Source: Actinomadura nitritigenes (lineage in GTDB: Bacteria; Actinomycetota; Actinomycetes; Streptosporangiales; Streptosporangiaceae). Taken from it: a DNA stretch of 40,533 nucleotides. Within the stretch, counting starts at the first letter, position 1, and every line of letters begins with the position of its first letter. Shown here one piece after another: positions 15,828 through 23,682 of this stretch. The position numbers and the translations under genes were made by a program. The DNA lies in NCBI RefSeq assembly GCF_017573545.1, contig NZ_JAGEOK010000057.1, forward strand, positions 1-40,533, given 5' to 3'. A model generated the notes under the pieces. The model did no database searches and had not been told where the DNA came from. It worked only from the letters and a program-made list of their open reading frames with translations.

Positions 15828-17042
15828 TCAGTGGCCGGTCAGGGTGTTGGTCCGTTGCGTCTGCGCGGAGCCGGCCACGGTCCTGCCGGTGGCCGGGCGT
15901 GTGCGGCGGTCGAGGAACGCGGCGAGGAAGGACAGGAGCAGGGCGCTGGCGGAGAGCAGGGCGCCGACCCAGTTCGGCGCGGTGTAGCCGAGCCCTGCCG
16001 AGATCACCACGCCGCCGAGCCAGGCGGCCAGTGCGTTGCCGAGGTTGAAGGCGCCGATGTTGACGGCGGAGGCCAGGGTCGGGGCGGCCGAGGCCTGGTC
16101 GAGGACCCGCTTCTGCAGCGGCGGCACCGTGGCGAAACCGAGCGCGCCGATCAGGGTGACGGTGATCGCGGCGAGGACCTTGTCGTGGGCGGTCGCGGTG
16201 AACAACAGCAGCACGGCGGCCAGGGCCGCCAGGGTGGTGAAGAGCATCGGCATCAGGGCCCGGTCGGCGAACCTGCCGCCGAGCAGGTTGCCGAGGAACA
16301 TGCCGATGCCGAACAGGACGAGCAGCCAGGTCACAGCGCCCTCGGGGTAGCCGGCCACCCGGGTCATCATCGGTGTGATGTAGGTGATCGCCGCGAAGAC
16401 GCCGCCGTAGCCGAGGACGGTCATCGCCGTGGCGAGCCATACCTGCACGTTCTTGAAGGCGGCGAATTCGGTGCGGATGGTTCCGGTCTCGGGCCTGCCC
16501 TGCTCGGGGACGAGTTTGGCGACGCCGAGGAGGCCGATGATGCCGAGGGCGGCGACGATGGTGAAGGTGACGCGCCAGCCGGCCACCTGTCCGATGTAGG
16601 TGCCGCCGGGGACGCCGACGATGTTGGCCACCGTCAGGCCCATGAACATCAGCGAGATGGCGGAGGCCTTCTTCTCGGGAGCCACCAGGTCGGCGGCGAC
16701 CACGGATCCGATGCCGAAGAACGCGCCGTGGGCGAGCGAGGCGATGATCCGGCCGATCAGCATGACGCCGAAGCTGGGCGCGATGGCCGAGAGGGCATTG
16801 CCCACGACGAACAGGCCCATCAGGAACATGAGCATCTTCCTGCGGGACACCTTGGTGCCGAGCACGGTGAGCAGCGGGGCACCGACGACGACGCCGAGGG
16901 CGTAGCCGGACACCAGCCAGCCGGCGGTGGGGATGCTGACGCCGAAGCCGTTCGCGACCTGGGGCAGCACACCCATGATCACGAATTCGGTGGTGCCGAT
17001 CCCGAAGGCCCCGATGGCCAGGGCCAGGAGCGCGAGAGGCAT
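15828..17042 (-). CDS. MFS transporter, DHA1 (AraJ/CmlA-like) drug or sugar exporter
   Basis: A 404-residue, twelve-helix major facilitator. The N-terminus IGAFGIGTTEFVIMGVLPQV is the signature of the AraJ/CmlA/Cmx efflux group (TEFVIMGLLP). Motif A in loop 2-3 reads GTKVSRRKMLMFLM, and GRIIASLAHGAFFGIGS lies in helix 4. It probably exports a drug or small molecule by proton antiport. It is divergent from a MarR regulator, with an inverted TTGCAT/ATGCAA repeat between them. Remnants of an HbpS-like gene and an aldo/keto reductase follow on the same strand, suggesting an operon whose distal genes have decayed. Confidence 0.9.
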   Translation of the reverse strand: MPLALLALAIGAFGIGTTEFVIMGVLPQVANGFGVSIPTAGWLVSGYALGVVVGAPLLTVLGTKVSRRKMLMFLMGLFVVGNALSAIAPSFGVMLIGRIIASLAHGAFFGIGSVVAADLVAPEKKASAISLMFMGLTVANIVGVPGGTYIGQVAGWRVTFTIVAALGIIGLLGVAKLVPEQGRPETGTIRTEFAAFKNVQVWLATAMTVLGYGGVFAAITYITPMMTRVAGYPEGAVTWLLVLFGIGMFLGNLLGGRFADRALMPMLFTTLAALAAVLLLFTATAHDKVLAAITVTLIGALGFATVPPLQKRVLDQASAAPTLASAVNIGAFNLGNALAAWLGGVVISAGLGYTAPNWVGALLSASALLLSFLAAFLDRRTRPATGRTVAGSAQTQRTNTLTGH

Positions 17043-17097
17043 GGGGAGAGGTCCCTTCCAGGCAATTGCGCGAGGTGATTACGGGCGCTGACAATAG

Positions 17098-17120
17098 TTG
17101 CATACGCGGGCTACATGCAA
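17098..17120. promoter_or_regulatory. TTGCAT-N11-ATGCAA inverted repeat between MFS and MarR genes
   Basis: TTGCAT (17098-17103) and ATGCAA (17115-17120) form a perfect six-base inverted repeat with an 11-base spacer, a size fitting a MarR dimer. It lies about 55 bases before the MFS start and 80 bases before the MarR GTG. Confidence 0.55.
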
Positions 17121-17201
17121 ACGAGGGATGATGTAGACTGGTTATGTCATCGCGCGCAAGTGTTGATGGCGCAGGGCAGGTCCGCCGAGGAAGGGAGTCT
17201 C

Positions 17202-17669
17202 GTGACCGCCACCGACCCAGCGCTCTCCGCTCTGGCACAGGGCTGGTGCGCCCTCTCCCTGCTGCACGGCAAGATCGAGGCGCACCTCGAACGCGTACTG
17301 GAGACCGATCACGGCCTGAGCGCCCGTGAGTACTCGCTGCTCGACGTGCTCAGCCGACAGCACGACGGAGAGGGAGGACACCTGCAGATGAAACAGGTCG
17401 CCGACGCCGTCGTCCTCAGCCAGAGCGCGACCACCCGCCTGGTCACCCGCCTCGAGGACCGCGGACTGCTGTCCCGTTACCTGTGCCCCACCGACCGTCG
17501 GGGGATCTACACCAACGTCACCGACGCTGGTATGGAGCTGCTCGAGGCGGCCCGCCCCGCCCACGACACGGCCCTGAGCGAAGCACTCGCGGAGGCAGCC
17601 CAGGACGCCAGGCTCGAACCACTGGTCCAGGCCCTGCGATCGCTGCCGACCCCGGTCGCCACCGCCTGA
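17202..17669 (+). CDS. MarR family transcriptional regulator
   Basis: A 155-residue MarR protein. The DNA-binding core is HLQMKQVADAVVLSQSATTR then LVTRLEDRGLLSRY, and the wing is LCPTDRRGIYTNVT with the DRR signature. I place the start at GTG 17202 because AAGGGAG (17191-17197) is four bases upstream and the product (VTATDPALSAL) has the normal family length. An in-frame ATG at 17115 overlaps the inverted repeat and would add 29 atypical residues. It likely represses the divergent MFS gene and itself. A quinone-reductase remnant follows 16 bases downstream. Confidence 0.88.
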   Translation: MTATDPALSALAQGWCALSLLHGKIEAHLERVLETDHGLSAREYSLLDVLSRQHDGEGGHLQMKQVADAVVLSQSATTRLVTRLEDRGLLSRYLCPTDRRGIYTNVTDAGMELLEAARPAHDTALSEALAEAAQDARLEPLVQALRSLPTPVATA

Positions 17670-17685
17670 AGGAACGCATCCGTCC

Positions 17686-17956
17686 GTGAAAGCCGTGGCA
17701 CTGCGCCGTTAGGTCGTCCTGAAGACCTGGAACGGACAGAGCCTACGGACCCGAAGGTGGCACCCGGCGACGTTCTCGTCCGCGTGAAGGCGGCCGGGGG
17801 CAACCCGGTCGGCTGGAAGCTCGCCGAGGGACGCTCAACGTCATCATGAAGACCGGCTTCCCGCTGATTCCCGGCTGGGATGTGGCCGGCGTCGTCGAGC
17901 AAGTAGGTCTCGACGTCACCGAGTTCGCCCCCGGTGACGCAATGACTGTGGCGTGA
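17686..17956 (+). pseudogene. NADPH:quinone reductase/MDR-family remnant
   Basis: GTG at 17686 begins MKAVALRR and then hits TAG. After frame changes the family sequence continues as DPKVAPGDVLVRVKAAGGNP, VGWKLAEG, MKTGFPLIPGWDVAGVVEQV and TEFAPGDAMTVA. These match the N-terminal GroES-like domain of quinone oxidoreductase (GDVLVRVxAAGVNP, PxIPGxDVAGVV, GDxV). The NADPH-binding half is missing. At 17957-18083 only an anonymous short frame (MNWNAVTKIVISPSVTVEFE) is visible. Confidence 0.75.
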
Positions 17957-18083
17957 ACTGGAACGCCGTCACCAAGATCGTGATCAGCCCGAGCGTGACG
18001 GTGGAATTCGAGGCCACGGCGATCCGGCGGCTCTGACAAGGTCCCCCTTCGCGCGCCCGCATCCGGGGCTGCGTCTGCTTGCG

Positions 18084-18475
18084 ATGACCGATCAGGATAA
18101 GGATCTTGGTGCTGCAGCGGATCGCCGTCCTGGAGCGCCAGCTTGCCGGAAAGCGAGTGCGGTTCACTGCGGCGGAAGGGGCGCTGCTCGCGGTGCTGCT
18201 TCACCGGTTGCCTTCCGGCGCGCTGCGGCGGATGTGTTTGCTGGTGCGGCCAGCTACGGTGCTGCGCTGGCATCGGAACCTGGTCGCGGGCCGGCACGCC
18301 GCTCGCTCCAGCCCCGCGCGGCCGGGCCGCCCACCGACCGTTCGCTTCATCCGGCTGCTGGTACTGCCTTTGGTGGGGGAGAACCCGGGCTGGGACTATC
18401 GGCGGGTGCACGGTGAGTTGCTGGGGTGCTCGGCGTCGAGGTCGCGGCCTCCACCGTTCCTCAGGGCCCACTCTT
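18084..18475 (+). mobile_element. Integrase-type transposase, N-terminal fragment
   Basis: The frame reads LQRIAVLERQLAGKRVRFTA, LLAVLLHRLPSGALRRMCLL, VRPATVLRWHRNLVAGRHAA, then ENPGWDYRRVHGELLG. After a frameshift LGVEVAASTV continues it. This is the N-terminal helical region of the common actinobacterial integrase/IS481-like transposase. The rve catalytic core is absent. It abuts the 3' end of the kinase gene, which appears undamaged. Confidence 0.75.
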
Positions 18476-18485
18476 CAGTTCGTCT

Positions 18486-20015
18486 TCACTTCCAGGAGAT
18501 CGTGTATTCGTTCGGCGATCCCCCCGCGCCCCCGAACGTTCGCCAACGAGCCGCGACGACTGTCGAGTCGGAGAAAACCAACTCGCTTTCGGTCTGAGCA
18601 CTGTGCGGCGCCAGCGAGGAGCTGGGCCGCGGGCACGCATTGGGATAGCCGGCAAGGGGGATGCTCGCCCAATCCTTGGCGGAGGCTCCACTAGGGAGTA
18701 CGCCTGAGATATGGCTGGCGACATCGGTGACGTCGCCGACGGACATTGTGCGCTCGCCCCTGTTCGTCACCGAGAAACGGATGCAGTACGACGCATGGAA
18801 CTTCGGCCTGTCCTTCGGCTCGAAGTCGGTGACGGGAAGCTGCTCGATGGTGTTGACCGCCAGTGCTATACGGTCCACGGGGCCGGTGGTCCCGGTCTGA
18901 TGAAGGACGAATGCCAGGTCTCGAAGTTTGAGGGTCTGTCCGGAAGGGGTCACATCGCTGCTGGATCCGTTCTCTTTGGTGCCGGACCCGAATTTGGAGA
19001 GGGCGTAGAGGCCCAGGCCGCATACGGCAAGGACGGCCAGGATCACAGCGACCGTACGGACGGAGGGCAGCGGTGGGGCGAGCGGCGATCCCGGGCCTGG
19101 CGACGCAGTGGCCGGCATCGTTTCCGGGGCCAGCGGCGGTGGGACCGGAACCGTTTCCGGGCCTTGTGCCTGGGGAGTTTCCGCGGTGGCCCCATTGAGA
19201 CGCGTGATGACCGCGGTCGCGTCGTGTGGGCGATCCTCGGGCCGTTTGGCGAGCAGTTCGAGCACGAGCGCGTTGAGATGGTCCGGGATGTCCGCACGCA
19301 GGGATCGCGGTGGAGCGGGGATCTTCTCCAGATGCTGGTAGAGGATCGCGGCCAGGCTGGCGCCGGTGTCCACCCAGGGAGCACCGGTGAGCATCTCGTA
19401 CAGGACGCAGCCGAAGGCGTACAGGTCCGTCCGCTGGTCGACGGTGCGGCCCTGGATCTGCTCGGGTGCCATGTACATGGGGGTGCCGGCGGACCCGCCG
19501 GTGGCCGTGATCTTTGTGGCGTCGGCGAGGCGGGCGATCCCGAAGTCGCAGACCTTCACCCGCTCGCCCTTCAGCAGGAACAGATTGGCAGGCTTGAGGT
19601 CCCGATGCACGATGCCTCGTTCGTGCGCGGCGGACATCGCGTCGAGGACCTGAACGGCGAGGTCCGTCACTCGTTCGATGGGCATCCCGTCAGGGTGTTC
19701 GCCCAGCGTTCGTTGCAGGTCCCGGCCTTGCATCAGCTCCATCACCAGGAAGAGCAGGCGTTCGTCACCGTATTGATGCTCGTCGATGTCGAACACCGTG
19801 GTGATGCCCGGATGATTCAGCGTCGCGGCGATCTCGGCCTCCCGGCGGAACCTCGCCACCGCGGCCGGGTCCGCCGCCATCGTCAGGGGCAAGATCTTGA
19901 CCGCGACCGGGCGCCGCAACCGTAGATCGACACCCCGCCACACCTCTCCCATACCGCCCCGGCCGAGCGGCTCCTCCAGCCGGTACCGGTCGGCCAGTTC
20001 CAGACCATCCCGCAC
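18486..20015 (-). CDS. Transmembrane Ser/Thr protein kinase (PknB-like)
   Basis: A 509-residue Hanks-type kinase. The kinase domain spans residues 10-275: glycine loop GRGGMGEVWRG (18-28), ATP-binding Lys40 (VAVK), catalytic loop HRDLKPANL (137-145), DFG at 157-159, then GTPMYMAPEQ. A proline-rich linker (285-318) leads to one membrane helix at about 320-341 and a 165-residue extracellular domain starting GTKENGSSSD. That outer domain has two cysteines, no PASTA repeat and no family I recognise; its DRPKFHASYCIRFSVTNRGE segment looks like an immunoglobulin-like beta sandwich. It probably senses an external signal and phosphorylates cytoplasmic proteins. No phosphatase or FHA gene is adjacent; the GAF-PP2C gene at 24.9 kb is the nearest. 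Confidence 0.9.
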   Translation of the reverse strand: MRDGLELADRYRLEEPLGRGGMGEVWRGVDLRLRRPVAVKILPLTMAADPAAVARFRREAEIAATLNHPGITTVFDIDEHQYGDERLLFLVMELMQGRDLQRTLGEHPDGMPIERVTDLAVQVLDAMSAAHERGIVHRDLKPANLFLLKGERVKVCDFGIARLADATKITATGGSAGTPMYMAPEQIQGRTVDQRTDLYAFGCVLYEMLTGAPWVDTGASLAAILYQHLEKIPAPPRSLRADIPDHLNALVLELLAKRPEDRPHDATAVITRLNGATAETPQAQGPETVPVPPPLAPETMPATASPGPGSPLAPPLPSVRTVAVILAVLAVCGLGLYALSKFGSGTKENGSSSDVTPSGQTLKLRDLAFVLHQTGTTGPVDRIALAVNTIEQLPVTDFEPKDRPKFHASYCIRFSVTNRGERTMSVGDVTDVASHISGVLPSGASAKDWASIPLAGYPNACPRPSSSLAPHSAQTESELVFSDSTVVAARWRTFGGAGGSPNEYTISWK

Positions 20016-20413
20016 TCATGCCTCCACCCGGCCCGAAGGGATAGATCGTGCAATCGGAACATTCCACCAGACCCGGTGACGAGGGTCCAGTTCGCCCCAG
20101 CGCCGGCACGGAGGCTGTGGACGGGTCGGGCTCTGGCAATGGCGCGGTGCGGGTTTCCGGACCCAACGCAAAGGTCTCCGGATGACTCCGAGGCCTGCCT
20201 TTATAACTCGGGGTGGCTCTGCCGGTCGCGGTCCGGGTCGAGGACCCCAATGGCAACGCAACTCGCGCCCGAGTTCGTACCGGCGGAAGTAGAGCACTGT
20301 CGCGGAGGCGAAGGCGCCTGTCGACGACGGGTGAAACCTGGCCCTGGCGCACATTCCGTGACGGCCGGGCGAGTGGGTCACGATTCGGGCGTCCTCGCCC
20401 ATAGCGGCGACGC
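20016..20413. other. Non-coding stretch upstream of the kinase
   Basis: About 400 bases without a supported gene. It must contain the kinase promoter. A TTATAA on the minus strand near 20200 is the only AT-rich -10-like element I can point to. Confidence 0.35.
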
Positions 20414-20626
20414 GGCAGAATCTACGGCACGATCCTGATTGACATCACCACCGGCAAGCCCATGGACGCTCTGCCCGACCGCACCGCCGACACCCTCGCC
20501 AACTGGCTGCACCCCCACCCCGGGGTCGAGGTCCACCCAGCCGGGCCTCCACCAGACGACCAAGTGCCGTTGGTCGCCGACAAGCAGCACACCCAGATCA
20601 TCGTCCGAACCCCCGAACCGACCTGA
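20414..20626 (+). mobile_element. ISL3-family transposase fragment
   Basis: The frame reads GRIYGTILIDITTGKPMDAL, PDRTADTLANWLHPHPGVEV. This matches the catalytic core of ISL3 transposases (YGTxLVDxxTGxPVDLLPDRxAxTLAxWLxxHPGVEV), including the first catalytic aspartate. It then runs into unrelated sequence to TGA at 20624-20626. Everything else of the element is missing. Confidence 0.8.
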
Positions 20627-21164
20627 TCCCGACGGCCGTACCAGCTGCCGCGCAGGTCGCGGACGGCCTCGCGGTAGGCGCGCCGCACCCACGGCACCGA
20701 GCGCGGGCAGGCGGCCTCTCCGGCGAGATGGGCGAGGACAACCTGACCGCCGCCAGCCACGCCCTCAAGAAGTGGATCAGGGGGCAATCGAGGGAGATCC
20801 ACATGCCCCGGCAAGCGCCGGCAGGGCATAGGTGGCGAGGGGGAGCGAGGAGATCCGTGACGCCATCGGTGTAGTCCGCGGCCATTTCTCCAGAGTCTCC
20901 CGATAGTCGGGCAGGAGCTTTTTCTGGCGCTCGCGGATTAAGTCGGATAGGTGTCGGAGGGTGCGGGCAGCGCGTAAGAGGAAGTCCTTGGGGCGGCGGT
21001 AGCGCGGGCTAGGCAATGACACCAGCCGGACGTGCGGGCTGAGTAGAGCGCCGCGGTGAACAGGCAGGTGACCTGGACATCGCTGCACCGCCGCGTGAGA
21101 AGTGGCTCCAGGACGCAAGGGTTGGGTGCGGGTGTGCGGTGTGTAGCGCCCGTGCTGTGGGTGC
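20627..21164. other. Stretch with one unassigned open frame
   Basis: No recognisable gene. A minus-strand frame (20777-21118, 113 codons) has a basic, helical-looking part (RPKDFLLRAARTLRHLSDLI, RERQKKLLPDYRETLEKWPR) that is more protein-like than a typical antisense frame. It lacks a clear ribosome site and family. A plus-strand frame (GEDNLTAASHALKKWIRGQS near 20735) competes with it. Either could be a remnant. Confidence 0.3.
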
Positions 21165-21728
21165 TCAAATCGTGGAGTTGTTCGAGGCGGAGAGGCCGTC
21201 CAGGAAGACGGTGAGGTAGGCGTCGGTGAGGCCGGGGTCGGCCCGGGCTACGGCCAGGGCGGTGGCGCCGATGAGGGCGCTGGTGGCCGGGAGGTCGAGG
21301 TCGGTGCGGATCTGCCCGTCGCGGCGGGCGCCGTCGAGCATCTTCTCGACGGCGCCGACGAGGTCGGCGCGCAGCGCGGTGGTGAGGGGCAGGTCGAGGC
21401 CCGTCAGCTGGTCGTTGATGGCGTGGTGGGCGGCCTGGAAGGCGATCAGTTCGCGCAGGAAGGATCGCAGCGCCCGGTAGGGCGTGGTGTCGGCGATCAG
21501 GTCGCGGGCGCGTTGGACGACAGGTTCGAGCAGGCGGGCGACGGCGGCGTCCAGCAGGGCGTCCTTGCCGCCGAAGGCGCGGACGACGGTGCCGGCGCCC
21601 AGTCCGGCGCGCTCGGCGATGGCCCCCACGGTCAGGGACGCCCCCGGCTCGGCGAGCAGCGCCATGGCGGCGTCGAGGGCGAGGTCCCGGTTGCGTACGG
21701 CATCGGCTCGGCGTGCGGGTGTTGACAA
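21165..21728 (-). CDS. TetR family transcriptional regulator
   Basis: A 187-residue TetR regulator. DNA-binding domain: NRDLALDAAMALLAEPGASL, then VGAIAERAGLGAGTVVRAFG; the usual YRHF is replaced by VRAFG. The C-terminal domain contains RALRSFLRELIAFQAAHHAI, typical of a TetR_C subgroup often beside oxidoreductases. I choose TTG at 21728 (protein LSTPARRADAV) because GAAGGGG lies eight bases upstream. A GTG at 21746 overlaps an operator arm and has no ribosome site. It is divergent from an FAD monooxygenase and two strong palindromes lie between them. Confidence 0.88.
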   Translation of the reverse strand: MSTPARRADAVRNRDLALDAAMALLAEPGASLTVGAIAERAGLGAGTVVRAFGGKDALLDAAVARLLEPVVQRARDLIADTTPYRALRSFLRELIAFQAAHHAINDQLTGLDLPLTTALRADLVGAVEKMLDGARRDGQIRTDLDLPATSALIGATALAVARADPGLTDAYLTVFLDGLSASNNSTI

Positions 21729-21729
21729 C

Positions 21730-21771
21730 TGGAATACCCCTTCCACATAATCATCTGGAACCTACGTTCCA
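21730..21771. promoter_or_regulatory. Paired TGGAA-N6-TTCCA operators between TetR and FAD monooxygenase
   Basis: Site 1 at 21730-21745 is TGGAATACCCCTTCCA (arms TGGAA/TTCCA). Site 2 at 21756-21771 is TGGAACCTACGTTCCA (arms TGGAAC/GTTCCA, perfect). Both are 16 bp and their centres are 26 bp apart, close to two and a half helical turns. Site 1 lies in the regulator's leader just before its TTG start. Site 2 lies 28 bases before the monooxygenase ATG. These are strong candidates for the TetR binding sites. Confidence 0.75.
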
Positions 21772-21798
21772 ATTCGGTCCAGTGTAGAGGAGCCCCCC

Positions 21799-22968
21799 AT
21801 GAACGAGCGGATCCTGATCTCCGGAGCCAGCATCGCCGGCCTCACCCTGGCCCACTGGCTGGCCCGGTACGGCTTCCGGCCCACCATCGTCGAGCGCGCC
21901 CCCGAACTGCGCACCGGCGGCAACGGCGTGGACATACGCGACGACGCGGCCACGGTCATCGAGCGGATGGGCCTGATGCCCCAGGTGCAGGAGCTGGCCG
22001 CCGACGTGCACGGCATGAAGTTCGTCGACGCCGCCGACCGCGCCGTCGCCCGAATCGACACCCGCGGCGCCGGCTCGGTGGAGATCATGCGCGGCGACCT
22101 GGTCGCGCTGCTGCGCGAGGCCACCGACGCCGAGATCGTCTTCGGTGACTCGATCAGCGCGATCGAGCAGGACGACGACGGCGTGGCGGTCACCTTCGAG
22201 CACGCGCCCGCCCGCCGCTTCGACCTGGTCATCGGTGCCGACGGGATGCACTCCAACGTGCGACGGCTCGCGTTCGGCCCGGAAGAGCGGTTCATCCGGC
22301 ACAAGGACCACTACTTCGCCTTCGGCAACGCCGACGCCGCGCTCGGCGAGGACCGCTGGGTGACGATGTTCAACACCCCCGGCAAGATGACCGGGATCTA
22401 CCGGTCGGGCAACCACGACCAGGCCAAGGCGTACTTCATCTTCCGCTCCGGACCGCTGGACTACGACCACCGCGACACCGCCGAGCAGCGCCGCCTGATC
22501 GGCGAGGCCTTCGCCGATCAGACGTGGGCTCCCACCCAGGCCCTGCTCGACTCCGCGCTTGCCGACCCCGACCTCTACTTCGACGCGCTCGGCCAGGTCC
22601 ACATGGACTCCTGGTCCAAGGGCCGCGTCGCCCTCGCAGGCGACGCCGCCTGGTGCGCGTCCCCCGCCTCGGGCGCGGGCGCCGAACTGGCCATCGTCGG
22701 CGCATACCGGCTGGCCGGCGAGCTGGCCGCCGCCAACGGCGACCACCAGGTCGCCTTCACCCGCTACGACGCCGCCCAGCGGCCGCTGGTCGACAAGAAG
22801 CAGCAGATCGGCCCCAACGTGGGTCTCATGGTGCCGAAGACCAACGGCGGCCGGTGCGTCCGCGACACCCTCGTCCGGCTGTCGGTGATGAAGATCGCCG
22901 GAGCGGTCGAGCGCCGCCTCCAGACCCGCACCGCCCGACCCCTGCCCGACTACCGCCGCGCCGCTTGA
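21799..22968 (+). CDS. FAD-dependent monooxygenase (TetX/PHBH-like)
   Basis: A 389-residue flavoprotein. RILISGASIAGLTLAHWLAR is the dinucleotide fold, IVERAPELRTGGNGVDIRDD follows, FDLVIGADGMHSNVRRLAFG is the DG motif, and VALAGDAAWCASPASGAGAE is the GD motif. It likely hydroxylates an aromatic or antibiotic-like compound with NADPH and O2; the TetX/rifampicin-monooxygenase group has this layout. AGAGGAG precedes the ATG. The divergent TetR with twin operators implies substrate-induced expression. It shares its length and most motifs with the monooxygenase at 3.8 kb. An IS3 fragment begins 10 bases after the stop. Confidence 0.9.
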   Translation: MNERILISGASIAGLTLAHWLARYGFRPTIVERAPELRTGGNGVDIRDDAATVIERMGLMPQVQELAADVHGMKFVDAADRAVARIDTRGAGSVEIMRGDLVALLREATDAEIVFGDSISAIEQDDDGVAVTFEHAPARRFDLVIGADGMHSNVRRLAFGPEERFIRHKDHYFAFGNADAALGEDRWVTMFNTPGKMTGIYRSGNHDQAKAYFIFRSGPLDYDHRDTAEQRRLIGEAFADQTWAPTQALLDSALADPDLYFDALGQVHMDSWSKGRVALAGDAAWCASPASGAGAELAIVGAYRLAGELAAANGDHQVAFTRYDAAQRPLVDKKQQIGPNVGLMVPKTNGGRCVRDTLVRLSVMKIAGAVERRLQTRTARPLPDYRRAA

Positions 22969-22977
22969 GGCCTGTGA

Positions 22978-23610
22978 TGGCCCGCCAGGAAGCTGAGTGC
23001 GGAAACAGGCGCCTGCCGTATCCGCAGGATCAGGCGCTGACCGAGACCATCGCCAAGACCCACGCTCGATCGCGCTGCACCTACGGTGCTCCACGCGTCC
23101 ATGCCGAGCTACGCGATGACTTCGGCGTGCGCGTCGGCCGCAAGAGGATGGCCCGGCTGATGCGCAGCGTGCAGCTTGAAGAGGGTGCACCGGCGCCGCG
23201 GGCGCGGACCGCCCCGCGTGACCCGGCGTTGGTGCCACCCGGCGACCTGGTCAAGCGCGCCTTCACCGCTCCCGCACTCGACCAGGTCTGGATCGCCGAC
23301 ATCACCTACGTGCCGACGGGTGAGGGGCTGTACCTGGCGGTGGTGCTGGATGTGTTCTCCCGGAAGGCCGTGGGCTGGGCGATGGCCGACCACATGCGCA
23401 CCGAACTGGTCATTGATGCGCTGGAGGTGGCGGTTCGGAACCGCCGGCCCGCCCCGGGGCTGACCGTCACAGCGCTCAGGGGACGCGACATGCGTCGCTG
23501 TCGTTCAGTCAACGCTGCAGGTCAGCGGGTATCCGAACGTCGACGGGCAGCATCGCGGACCGAAAGCTTCTTCGCCACGCTGGAGGAAGGCTTCTCCACA
23601 CCCGCGGCTG
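22978..23610 (+). mobile_element. IS3-family transposase (orfB) remnant
   Basis: The frame reads LTETIAKTHARSRCTYGAPR, VHAELRDDFGVRVGRKRMAR, then the rve core DQVWIADITYVPTGEGLYLA, VVLDVFSRKAVGWAMADH with the first catalytic aspartate. The expected HSDRGxQYTS segment with the second aspartate is lost after a frameshift near 23470. A SFFATLEEGF tail matches the end of the core. Its 5' part is missing and its 3' end is joined directly to a PPOX-family coding sequence. Confidence 0.82.
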
Positions 23611-23682
23611 TCCTTTCACCCCGGCGAGCTGCACGTCCAGCGGCAAGCCGGCGTCCGGCAGCTCGCCGACCGGCTGGAAGGG

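Noticed and set aside
15706..17238. A 510-codon minus-strand open frame across the MFS gene
   Set aside because: Translation is low-complexity Arg/His/Pro; the overlapping frame encodes a perfect twelve-helix MFS protein.
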